A stretch of 33,479 nucleotides of DNA from Candidatus Hydrogenedentota bacterium. GTDB lineage: Bacteria; Hydrogenedentota; Hydrogenedentia; Hydrogenedentales; SLHB01. The stretch lies in the NCBI GenBank assembly GCA_029262095.1, contig JAJDAB010000249.1:1-33479 (forward strand), in the 5' to 3' direction. Shown here piece by piece: positions 1 through 7,400 of this stretch (the first letter of the stretch is position 1; the number at the start of each line of letters is the position of its first letter). The notes below the pieces were generated by a model. The model saw only the letters and a program-made list of their open reading frames with translations. It was not told the origin of the DNA and made no database searches. A program made the translations under genes and the position numbers.

Positions 1-543
1 CTGCGGGATAGTCCTAGAGGCGACCGCATTTGGGAAGGGTCTATTCGATTTGAAAACGCGGCAATTGAGTCTGTGAACGTTCCCGGACTCAGTAATCCCT
101 ACGTCGAATTCGCGAAAATAAGCGAAGATGACGGTCAGGTAATTCTCTTTCACAATGAGACACGCGGTCGAGGTAACACGATATTGGTCGAGCTATCGGG
201 CGCGTCGTCCGCGTCGAACGTGATCGTAGACTTGAATCCGGCGGTCGAGCACGGCATCACATACCCCATCGTCTATCGACCCTCCGTATTTCCGAAACGC
301 AGCTTGAGCACGGCCCTCCCCTCGAGTCCGAATCCTGTATCAATACCGTTGCAGGAAGGCCGGTTCACGGACGGAATTTCGTTCGAAATTGTAGACGCGG
401 AGGGTTCGATGGATCGAGTGTTCGAATACACGGAAACGGACGCGTCCACCCATGACGACTACTACTACGTTCGCGTCACGCAACTCGATGGTACACGCGC
501 CTGGTCAAGCCCCTGGTGGGTCGGTGGCATATCACCTCGCTAG
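1..543 (+). CDS. C-terminal part of a DUF3604-like protein (5' end outside window)
   Basis: The reading frame is open from the first base of the window to the TAG at 541-543, so about 180 C-terminal residues are present and the start lies upstream. The fragment is beta-rich and ends in a segment reading YYYVRVTQLDGTRAWSSPWW. That pattern resembles the C-terminus of DUF3604/CehA-type proteins, large PHP-like metallohydrolases common in environmental bacteria; the catalytic PHP part would lie outside the window. The opening segment, with RGDRIWEGSIRFEN, also fits the beta domain of that family. Substrate is unknown. The family call rests on remembered signature only, so it is tentative; the fact of a truncated coding region is much surer. 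Confidence 0.55.
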   Translation: MRDSPRGDRIWEGSIRFENAAIESVNVPGLSNPYVEFAKISEDDGQVILFHNETRGRGNTILVELSGASSASNVIVDLNPAVEHGITYPIVYRPSVFPKRSLSTALPSSPNPVSIPLQEGRFTDGISFEIVDAEGSMDRVFEYTETDASTHDDYYYVRVTQLDGTRAWSSPWWVGGISPR

Positions 544-571
544 GCCGAAGGTTGATGCACCACAACGCTCT

Positions 572-1156
572 ATGAAAGTTTTCAAACCAATCGCAGCGAT
601 AATCTTCTCCTCAATCGGGTACGCCGTTGTGAGGTATCACCTGTTTGGCGATGTACCCTTCCGGCTATTCCCGCTCTATGTCGCGAACAAAGGCACGGCG
701 ATGGCAAGCCTTATCCTCCTCGGACTTTCACTCATTGCCCGTACACGGGAGAATCGAAAGAAGTATGGCAAAGCGGGATTCTTCTTGATGATAATGCACG
801 GTGTGATGTCCATGGCGATCCTCTCACCGGCATACTTCAAGAAGTATTTCCGCGACGACGGCACATACTTCGCAAATATCGAGGCTGGGCTCGCGTTCGG
901 AATCGCTGGAGCAATCATCGCCACGTACTTGTTCGTTGCATTGCCGAACGGAAACGGGTCGCCAAGCTTACGACTCGGCGTGGGTAGGCTCATCCTCGTG
1001 GTCACGGGGGTACACGCCGCACTGCTCGGCTACCCAACGTGGCAAGCGTACTCATCGTGGCCGGGGTACCTTCCGCCAATCACCTTGCTCGCGACGGGTA
1101 CTGCGATCACCATGCTCGCGATTCGCGCAATTGGCGGACGCGACGAGAAATACTAA
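572..1156 (+). CDS. ferric reductase-like transmembrane protein
   Basis: A 194-residue integral membrane protein with about six hydrophobic helices. The ATG at 572 has no clear ribosome binding site; an in-frame GTG at 524 would overlap the previous gene by 20 nt. Helix 3 contains the histidine of MHGVMS and helix 5 the histidine of VTGVHAALLG, a spacing that could hold a b-type haem. The segment after helix 5, SSWPGYLPPITLL, resembles the WPGGLPPISL stretch of bacterial ferric-reductase-like transmembrane proteins (FRE/YedZ superfamily). No FAD or NAD domain is attached, so electrons would have to come from a partner. The gene begins 28 nt after the previous stop, which suggests co-transcription. 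Haem binding and reductase activity are inferred. Confidence 0.55.
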   Translation: MKVFKPIAAIIFSSIGYAVVRYHLFGDVPFRLFPLYVANKGTAMASLILLGLSLIARTRENRKKYGKAGFFLMIMHGVMSMAILSPAYFKKYFRDDGTYFANIEAGLAFGIAGAIIATYLFVALPNGNGSPSLRLGVGRLILVVTGVHAALLGYPTWQAYSSWPGYLPPITLLATGTAITMLAIRAIGGRDEKY

Positions 1157-1257
1157 TCGTGACCGAAGCGGGATGCCCCGTGAGATCAGGGCGAATCTGT
1201 TCATCAATCTTGTGCTGTTGAGCATTCTTGTACTGCCGAATGAACTGGCGCGGTCGA

Positions 1258-1287
1258 TTCGTCAGATAGCTGCTCGCGCCCTATAAT
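1258..1287 (+). promoter_or_regulatory. candidate sigma70-type promoter for the Gfo/Idh gene at 1331
   Basis: A perfect TATAAT lies at 1282-1287, with a weak -35 (TTCGTC, 1258-1263) 18 nt upstream. The predicted transcript would begin near 1294 and give a leader of about 37 nt. The remaining 1157-1257 interval shows no supported gene. Confidence 0.4.
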
Positions 1288-1330
1288 GGCAAGATCGGTA
1301 GAAAACGAACGGACACAAAGGGAAACCGGT

Positions 1331-2638
1331 ATGACAAGCAAACTATCAAGACGCGATTTTGTGAAGTCCGGCGCAGCCGCTGCTGCAATTGCGGCGACCG
1401 CCCGGGCTCAGGCATCCGATTCCGCAAATGAACGGGTGCGGATAGGCGTCATCGGCACGGGGAATCGCGGCGGCCAGTTAGTAGACGCGACGTTGCCGCA
1501 TGCGGATGCGGAAATCGTGGCGCTATGCGATGTGTTCGAGCCGCACCTCGATAAGGAAGTGGAAAAGATCGGTGGTACGCTCGACCGGTACACCGACTAC
1601 CGTAAAATGTTGGATCGCGATGACATCGATGCGGTACTCGTCGCTTCTCCCGATCATTGGCACGCGTTGCAGACCATTGATGCGTGTAATGCGGGCAAGG
1701 ATGTTTATGTCGAAAAGCCGATGTCATTTACGATTCATGAAGGCCGGCGAATGGTTGAGGCGGCGCGCCGGAACAAACGGGTCGTACAAGTCGGTACGCA
1801 TCGGCGATCGTCGAAAATGTATGCGCATCTCGCAGAATTGATTCAGAGCGACGGCCTCGGGGAAGTGACCGCCTTGCGCGCATACCGCCTGAGCAATATG
1901 GCGCCGGATGGCATCGGGTTTGTTGAGGATAGTGCAGCGCCCAACAATTTGGATTGGGACATGTGGCTGGGGCCGCGGCCAAAGCGTCCGTACAACGCGA
2001 ACATCGCGCCGTACCGGTTTCGTTGGTGGAAGGACTATTCGTCGCAGATGACGAACTGGGGTGTTCACTATTTCGACTTGCTGCGCTGGCTCGCGGGCGA
2101 GGAGGCGATTGCGTCGTGTTCCGTTCATGGCGGACAGTTCGCGGTCAAAGATCAACGCAGCATCCCCGACACGATGGAAGGGACATTCGAATTCGCGAGC
2201 GGGCGACTCCTGCTGTTCGGCCAATACGAGGCGAGCGGCGCACCGATGTTCCCCGGCGGTGCGGAAATCGAAATACGCGGCACGAATGGAACGCTCTATG
2301 CCGGGAGCCGCGGCTATACCATTCGTCCGGAACGCGGCGGCCAGTTCCAAGATCCCGAACCGCGCTTGGAGGAAGTTCAGGAGAAATCGCAAGACGCTAA
2401 CTCGAACCTCACCCAGGAACATGTCCGTGATTTCCTCGATTGCATCAAATCGCGTGAGAAACCGAAGGCGGACGTTGAAATCGGCCATCGGTCGACGACC
2501 ATCGCATTACTCGGCAACATCGCGCTAGACACTAAGGCTCGCATCAATTGGGACGCGGACGCGGAACGCATCACATCACCCCAGTCGGCGAATGATCTTC
2601 TGCATTATGAGTATCGCGCGCCATGGAAACTTGGTTAA
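1331..2638 (+). CDS. Gfo/Idh/MocA family oxidoreductase with Tat signal
   Basis: A 435-residue NAD(P)-dependent sugar or sugar-acid dehydrogenase of the Gfo/Idh/MocA family. The N-terminus carries a twin-arginine signal (SRRDFVKSG followed by an Ala-rich stretch), so the folded enzyme is probably exported to the periplasm. The Rossmann domain follows, with the dinucleotide motif GVIGTGNRGG and the conserved EKPMS; the C-terminal half has the WGVHYFDLLRWL region that usually carries the catalytic His. The ATG at 1331 is preferred over the ATG at 1286 because it places the twin-arginine motif near the N-terminus and has a purine-rich AAGGGAAA stretch upstream. The substrate cannot be read from sequence. 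Confidence 0.9.
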   Translation: MTSKLSRRDFVKSGAAAAAIAATARAQASDSANERVRIGVIGTGNRGGQLVDATLPHADAEIVALCDVFEPHLDKEVEKIGGTLDRYTDYRKMLDRDDIDAVLVASPDHWHALQTIDACNAGKDVYVEKPMSFTIHEGRRMVEAARRNKRVVQVGTHRRSSKMYAHLAELIQSDGLGEVTALRAYRLSNMAPDGIGFVEDSAAPNNLDWDMWLGPRPKRPYNANIAPYRFRWWKDYSSQMTNWGVHYFDLLRWLAGEEAIASCSVHGGQFAVKDQRSIPDTMEGTFEFASGRLLLFGQYEASGAPMFPGGAEIEIRGTNGTLYAGSRGYTIRPERGGQFQDPEPRLEEVQEKSQDANSNLTQEHVRDFLDCIKSREKPKADVEIGHRSTTIALLGNIALDTKARINWDADAERITSPQSANDLLHYEYRAPWKLG

Positions 2639-2642
2639 CGTT

Positions 2643-2714
2643 GTTTGTAGTTCCGACTCAGAGGCGGCACGTGTTAGGTAAGAGTTCTGCCGCCTCAGAG
2701 TCGGAACTACAAAC
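2643..2714. repeat. long imperfect palindrome, copy 1 of a repeat family
   Basis: Arms at 2643-2669 and 2688-2714 pair at 26 of 27 positions around an 18-nt loop. The core arm reads TAGTTCCGACTCAGAGGCGG. Nearly the same arms recur at 9118-9181 with a largely different loop, which marks a dispersed palindromic repeat rather than a one-off hairpin. It lies between two same-strand genes (stop 2638, start 2753). No U-run follows, so a classic intrinsic terminator is not indicated. Confidence 0.9.
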
Positions 2715-2752
2715 CTTTCAAATACGATAATATTTTGTCGATAGGAGTCGTT

Positions 2753-3667
2753 ATGAATCGCACGTTACAGTTCTCGGTCTTCGTCACCGCGTCGCTCTTT
2801 GCTCACGGAATCAGTTATGCCGGTATTGAAACGCTAATCGTGCCGTACGCAGCAGTCGAAGACGTGGTCTATGGCCAGAAAGATGGCATGGGCCTCACGC
2901 TGGACGTGTTGACGCCCGAGCAGGGTGCGAAGGACATCGGCATCATCTTAGTGTCCAGCGGGAGTTGGAAGTCCGGCAAGTCCAACGTCCAGGCAGATGT
3001 GGATAAACGTCGACGCGACCATTGGGGCATGGGATTACTACATGGCGGGTACACGGTATTCGTCGTTCGGCATGGTAGCGGACCGCGATTTCGTGTACCG
3101 GAGATGATCGAAGACATTCGCCGTTCCGTGCGTTTCGTCCGGCTGCATGCCGCGGACTACGGAATCGACCCCGACAACATCGGCATCACGAGCGGTTCGT
3201 CAGGCGGGCATCTCGCATTGATGGTCGGAATGGCCGGCGACGACGGCAACGCCGAGGCCAAGGATCCGGTCGAACGGGTCAGCAGCCGAATACAGGCTAT
3301 CGTTTCGTGGTTTCCGCCCACCGACCTCATCAATTGGGGTGGAGCGGATGGCTATAAGTTGATCGAAAAAGTGCGCCCCGGCATGTTTGAAGAAATCTTC
3401 GGGACGGTCACAAACCTGACCGAACAGCTCGAATCGATCTCCCCGATTTATTTTCTTACGCCTGATGACCCTCCCCTACTACTCATCCACGGCGACAAGG
3501 ATAAGACGGTGCCGGTTCAGCAGTCTGAGATATTGAAGACAGAATATGAGAAAGCTGAATTGCCGGTTAAGCTCATCGTTCAACCCGGTGGCGGACACAC
3601 GTATTGGGACGGTATCGAAAAGCAGTACGTTGATGTCGCGGAGTGGTTTGATACGTACTTGGACTGA
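2753..3667 (+). CDS. secreted alpha/beta hydrolase (esterase/lipase type)
   Basis: A 304-residue alpha/beta-hydrolase. Residues 1-23 look like a signal peptide (hydrophobic core, then SYA before the mature chain). The nucleophile elbow is GSSGG with Ser about residue 150; the acid is probably in HGDKDKTVP and the histidine in PGGGHTYW, giving a complete Ser-Asp-His triad. The start is the ATG at 2753, which has AGGAG at 2743-2747; the longer frame from 2735 would use TTG. The fold is closest to BD-FAE/acetyl-xylan-esterase-like hydrolases; the substrate is unknown. Its stop is 4 nt from the stop of the convergent penicillin acylase gene. Confidence 0.85.
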   Translation: MNRTLQFSVFVTASLFAHGISYAGIETLIVPYAAVEDVVYGQKDGMGLTLDVLTPEQGAKDIGIILVSSGSWKSGKSNVQADVDKRRRDHWGMGLLHGGYTVFVVRHGSGPRFRVPEMIEDIRRSVRFVRLHAADYGIDPDNIGITSGSSGGHLALMVGMAGDDGNAEAKDPVERVSSRIQAIVSWFPPTDLINWGGADGYKLIEKVRPGMFEEIFGTVTNLTEQLESISPIYFLTPDDPPLLLIHGDKDKTVPVQQSEILKTEYEKAELPVKLIVQPGGGHTYWDGIEKQYVDVAEWFDTYLD

Positions 3668-3671
3668 CCGA

Positions 3672-6029
3672 TTACGGGGTGAACGAAACGATTGAGTCTC
3701 GTGTCTCCTCGGACAGTTGTTCTCGATCGCTCGTTGAATGGATCGGCACGTAGTCACCTTGTGCCCAGCGCCCCATGAAGTCGTCGTAGTGGACATTGTC
3801 CGCATGGCCGCTTTGGCCACCGGGATAGATGCCGACACTCTTCTCCGTCGCGGCGAAGTCGACGATCATGCGCCAGCTCGCGCCGCTGCTTACGGGGCCT
3901 ACATCGCCGCCCGGATTTATGGTGAACATCGTGCCCGGCACCGGTTCGCCGACGCGACGCAGATCCGGGTCTTGGAGCAGCGATTCGATGCGAAGCAGAT
4001 TCGTGTTTCCCCATTTCCATCCGGCAACGTCTTTTCCAAATTGTCGTTCGAGCGTGCCCATCGCAGTGATGAAGGAGCTTAACGCGATGTCGTGGCGCGT
4101 TTCTTTCCACGATGTACTCGGCGAATCGAACCACGGCGATTCGGGATCTTCGCGTGTCATCTTCTCTAGTACTTCCAACACGGGCTCACGGCGGTTGATA
4201 CCGGAAAATCCCCATGAGCCGGATCGTTTTTCCATGCTGCGCGTGGACCACTGCGCATCCCACACGAGTTTCCGGTAATGGTCCAACCAACGCAACCAAA
4301 TCGCGGGTGCATTCGAGTCAATCGTCGCCCGGTAGTCCCAATTCTCGAGTGCTTTGATTGCACGCCGGTACGGATATTCCGCGAAGTCCTGGCCCTTTAG
4401 CTCCGAGAGCATCGTCGGCAGAAACCGTTCCGCCGCGAGGTCGTAAACCCCCGATTGCATACCCCGCATGTCACCAGTCGTGACGTCTTTCGCCGTTTTC
4501 AACATCGACGCGATTCGTCGATGCCGATAACCCACATCCCATATCCACCCAAGATAGTAAGGGTACTCCGCATCCGCAGGACGTGCGTTTGCGGATGCGA
4601 CGAAGCCTTCGGGCGGATTCAGTGCGAGCGGCATCTCATCGGCTGGAATCATTTCCGTCCAATCGTGCTTACCACTCGCGCCGGGCATCGGGGTCCGACC
4701 AGCGCCCTTCGCACGCTTCGGAAACGCGCCTGCGGAATAGAGCGCAATCGTGCCATCGACGTCGGCATAGGCCAAATTGATCCCCGGGACCGTCATCTGT
4801 TGTGCAGCGCGGTACCAAGAATCGAAATTTCGCGCGCGATTCATTTTCCAGATCGCGATCGACTCCGTCGTTTGTCCGAGCCCGGTCCATTGCAACGTGA
4901 TCGTGCGCTCGTCGTTCGTGATCACTGGGCCGTGAATCGTAGACTCGAACACCACTGTACGTTGGCCTTCGCCACGGACAGCGATTTGTTCGGTCCGGAT
5001 ATCAAAGGACTTCCATTCTCCTTTGTGAAGGTATTTATCGCGCGAAAATGGATGTCGTGACTCGACGAAATAGTCGACGGCGTCCGCTTGCAGATTGGTA
5101 ATGCCCCAGCCCAAACGATCGTTATGGCCGATGACGATATGTGGGCTGGTCGGGAAGGTAACGCCTGCGATGTTCTCGCCGTCAACGTTCACGTGTGCGA
5201 TATACCAGATTGATGGCAACGTAAATCCCAGGTGCGGATCACTGGAGAGGATGGGTTTTCCCGACCGCGTTTTCGTGCCTGAGATCGCCCAATTGTTACT
5301 TCCGAATGCAGGGCCGCGCGGAGAGAGCGCTCCTTGCATCGCGTCCATCGCCGCCGCATAGGCGCCCTCGGCATTCGGTACGTTTATCCGTTCAGTGGTT
5401 TGGGCCGTTGATATTTGTGCTGATTCATACGGCCGGTCGATCGGCCAAAGCTCGTCTACAACGTCCGCGCCGAATTTCTCGACCATGATCCCCAGCCAAA
5501 GGTCATCGTCCGTGCCGGACTGGTCCCAGCCCATGTACTTCATGAACACCAGCGAGTCGACCGGGGTCCACGGCTCGGGCGTGTATTCGAGCATAGTGAA
5601 CGGTTTCCCAAATCCCTCTGCCGCCATGAAACGCATGCGTGCGTTGACGCCTTCGGCGTACGCTTCGAGTTCCTGGACTAACGCTTTGGGTACGTCACCC
5701 GAGTTCCACAAGGCTTCACAAGTGCTGCGGATTCCCAGGCGGCGCATATGAATATCGTGATCGAGTGACGACCCCCCCATTATTTCGGCGAGCGTGCCGG
5801 AAGCGCGGCGCCGCAACAGGTCCATCTGCCACAATCGATCGGAGGCGTGAACGTATCCCAACACACGCGCGGCGTCGGGCCAGGATGTCGCATAGATATG
5901 CGGGATGCCGTGTTCGTCCGTGAATAACTCGACGGAATCGCCGAGTCCAACCAAGCGGATTTCGGTGGCTTGGCCGCAAAAACTCAAGACTAATGCAGCG
6001 CAGGTCGCGCAAACTCTTCGTGAATTCAT
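3672..6029 (-). CDS. penicillin acylase family protein (Ntn hydrolase)
   Basis: A 785-residue protein of the penicillin acylase/acyl-homoserine-lactone acylase family. These N-terminal-nucleophile amidases are exported, then cut autocatalytically into alpha and beta chains. The N-terminus is signal-like (CATCAALVLSFCGQA). The alpha part has DEHGIPHIYA and GYVHASDRLWQMDLLRRRASG, both typical. The beta-chain nucleophile is probably Ser244 in the GSNNWAISG motif, followed by SSDPHLGF. The ATG at 6029 is preferred over an in-frame TTG at 6041; the GGGGAAA upstream of it is a weak ribosome binding site. A TATAGT at 6055-6060 on this strand is a candidate -10. Substrate (beta-lactam, AHL or other amide) cannot be decided. 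Confidence 0.9.
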   Translation of the reverse strand: MNSRRVCATCAALVLSFCGQATEIRLVGLGDSVELFTDEHGIPHIYATSWPDAARVLGYVHASDRLWQMDLLRRRASGTLAEIMGGSSLDHDIHMRRLGIRSTCEALWNSGDVPKALVQELEAYAEGVNARMRFMAAEGFGKPFTMLEYTPEPWTPVDSLVFMKYMGWDQSGTDDDLWLGIMVEKFGADVVDELWPIDRPYESAQISTAQTTERINVPNAEGAYAAAMDAMQGALSPRGPAFGSNNWAISGTKTRSGKPILSSDPHLGFTLPSIWYIAHVNVDGENIAGVTFPTSPHIVIGHNDRLGWGITNLQADAVDYFVESRHPFSRDKYLHKGEWKSFDIRTEQIAVRGEGQRTVVFESTIHGPVITNDERTITLQWTGLGQTTESIAIWKMNRARNFDSWYRAAQQMTVPGINLAYADVDGTIALYSAGAFPKRAKGAGRTPMPGASGKHDWTEMIPADEMPLALNPPEGFVASANARPADAEYPYYLGWIWDVGYRHRRIASMLKTAKDVTTGDMRGMQSGVYDLAAERFLPTMLSELKGQDFAEYPYRRAIKALENWDYRATIDSNAPAIWLRWLDHYRKLVWDAQWSTRSMEKRSGSWGFSGINRREPVLEVLEKMTREDPESPWFDSPSTSWKETRHDIALSSFITAMGTLERQFGKDVAGWKWGNTNLLRIESLLQDPDLRRVGEPVPGTMFTINPGGDVGPVSSGASWRMIVDFAATEKSVGIYPGGQSGHADNVHYDDFMGRWAQGDYVPIHSTSDREQLSEETRDSIVSFTP

Positions 6030-6049
6030 AGATTTCCCCAACTGACGCT

Positions 6050-6060
6050 TACTTACTATA
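6050..6060. repeat. left copy of the 11-bp direct repeat TACTTACTATA
   Basis: The same 11 bases recur at 7333-7343 in the same orientation, bounding a 1.27-kb segment with one gene. On the minus strand this copy contains TATAGT, a candidate -10 about 26 nt before the penicillin acylase start. Confidence 0.6.
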
Positions 6061-6444
6061 GTTCGGGGGGTGCTATCGTCGTTCTTGAGATTCGTTAATC
6101 TGTTCGTTGCTAAGTGTAACCGGTTGGCTGCTTTGGCAACGACTTACGCCTGGTGTCGTCGCGTGACTTTCCCCTGTAACTTCTATCCGTTGAACTATCG
6201 GGTTGTAAGAGGTGGACCCCATTGGTTGGACACGTTACGTGATTTGTTAAGTGGATCGTCCATGGGGTTAAGCCGAGGCCTGTGCTTCGGCGGTTGGACT
6301 TTCATAGTAGACGGTGTTCGGGGCTTGTTTTTCAAGGGCTTGGTGTTTTCTCCTGTGACAAAGCTGTTGGTTTGCTCTTTTTGGTTTCTCCCATAGGTGC
6401 ATTCAGCAGCATTAGTCCGCTGCATCGCCTTGTTGGCGCTCTTT
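6061..6444. other. gene-free stretch with a possible degenerate attC fragment
   Basis: No credible coding region; the frames here lack ribosome binding sites and family resemblance. The plus strand is rich in G and T. Beginning just after the stop of the 6445-7164 gene, the minus strand reads AACAAGGCGATGCAGCGGAC (around 6415-6435), which resembles the start of integron attC sites. A GCAGC-N8-GCTGC hairpin overlaps it at 6406-6423. No matching GTTRRRY end in the right orientation was found, so this is at most a decayed site. Confidence 0.4.
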
Positions 6445-7164
6445 TTAAGATGCACGCTCAATCCGCGTATATGCGAATTCGAGAAGTGCTCCGACCTCCG
6501 CAAGCATGAACTGCCTATCTTGTGCTGTGGCTTGGCCGGCATACGATATCCTTGCCAGTTCGATTAGATGTTTCCACTCCGGTAAAGCATCGCAAGCCCA
6601 GTCCGATGCTCGGGCTTTGGAGACGACAACATCCTTGGTCTCGAAACTGTAAATCAGACGGCAAAGGTTGAGAATACAGTAGTCAGGGTATTCGTGCAGA
6701 TGCTTCTCAACATAGTCCAGCTCTCCATACAAGGCACTCTCGATCTCAGGCCAAGACGCACGCGGATAAATCTCCCTGGGTTCTGGCCCGTGAAGAACGA
6801 TACGCCGCCCGGCACGAATGTGTTCGCGGTGTAGAGCCCAGGAATCATCGGTGGCCCGTCTCCACATCTGGCTCCTGGGCGGTGCCTCGCGTCGAGCGTC
6901 GGCGAGAAGGATATAGTAGCCATCCATCTCACCGCCGAGAGGTGGATACTGCTCAGCCAGAGACTCGTGAAACATCTCCAGCTCCGAACGTTCAGAATCG
7001 GTGAGTCCGCTCTTTAGAATGACGTGGTAGTCAATATCTCCTGTGGGAACTGCGTCGGGGAAGGCTGCTGCACCGTAGATATAAGCACCGTGAAGTTTTT
7101 CCCCGAGAATGCGCTTGAGGCCATTCGCGAACACTTGTTCGAGTTGTTTTGGTGTGATGTCCAT
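6445..7164 (-). CDS. aminoglycoside adenylyltransferase-like nucleotidyltransferase (DUF4111 type)
   Basis: A 239-residue protein with the two-domain layout of AadA/ANT(3'')-like enzymes, which transfer AMP to aminoglycosides. The N-terminal nucleotidyltransferase motif reads YGAAAFPDAVPTGDIDYHV: the DxD metal ligands are kept, but the usual G-S is G-A. The C-terminal helical part (YCILNLCRLIYSFETKDVVVS) resembles the AadA C-terminal domain, where lysine and helix positions shape the drug pocket. ATG at 7164. The gene is alone between a minus and a plus gene, inside a segment bounded by an 11-bp direct repeat, which suggests acquisition. Actual drug resistance is not implied; many chromosomal homologues have unknown substrates. 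Confidence 0.7.
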   Translation of the reverse strand: MDITPKQLEQVFANGLKRILGEKLHGAYIYGAAAFPDAVPTGDIDYHVILKSGLTDSERSELEMFHESLAEQYPPLGGEMDGYYILLADARREAPPRSQMWRRATDDSWALHREHIRAGRRIVLHGPEPREIYPRASWPEIESALYGELDYVEKHLHEYPDYCILNLCRLIYSFETKDVVVSKARASDWACDALPEWKHLIELARISYAGQATAQDRQFMLAEVGALLEFAYTRIERAS

Positions 7165-7317
7165 AGATTTGTTGCGAGGTGCCTTGTGGCTGTTGTGTGT
7201 CGGTATTTGTGTCGCGAGGGTTGCGCTGTAAGATGTTTGCTGGCGTTAGATGACGAGAATTGGGCAGTCGCAGAATGTTGTAGTGCAGCGGTTTGTGTAA
7301 TATGATTGTAGATTCCG
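7165..7317. other. gene-free upstream region, G/T-rich on the plus strand
   Basis: No coding region is supported. A GTTAGAT at 7245-7251, within GGCGTTAGATG, matches the GTTRRRY end of integron recombination sites, but no paired core was found nearby in a compatible orientation. Confidence 0.35.
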
Positions 7318-7345
7318 TTGAGTGTGGTTTCGTACTTACTATACT
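7318..7345 (+). promoter_or_regulatory. candidate sigma70-type promoter of the TPR gene
   Basis: TTGAGT at 7318-7323 and TATACT at 7340-7345 are separated by 16 nt. The leader to the GTG at 7401 would be about 48 nt and contains a 6-bp palindrome (GCGCGG-TG-CCGCGC, 7358-7371) and then the GGGAGGG ribosome binding site. Confidence 0.55.
7333..7343. repeat. right copy of the 11-bp direct repeat TACTTACTATA
   Basis: Identical to 6050-6060, same orientation. This copy supplies most of the -10 of the TPR-gene promoter. Confidence 0.6.
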
Positions 7346-7400
7346 AAATGGATGTCCGCGCGGTGCCGCGCAGGACTAATCCAATCGGGAGGGTTAGATT

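Noticed and set aside
1724..2488. Long open frame on the minus strand (254 aa)
   Set aside because: It lies opposite the clear Gfo/Idh/MocA gene, has no family resemblance and no ribosome binding site; it reflects codon usage of the real gene.
6195..6542. Minus-strand 115-aa frame with ANKAMQRTNAAE
   Set aside because: It overlaps the end of the adenylyltransferase gene in another frame; such strings arise from translating attC-like DNA.
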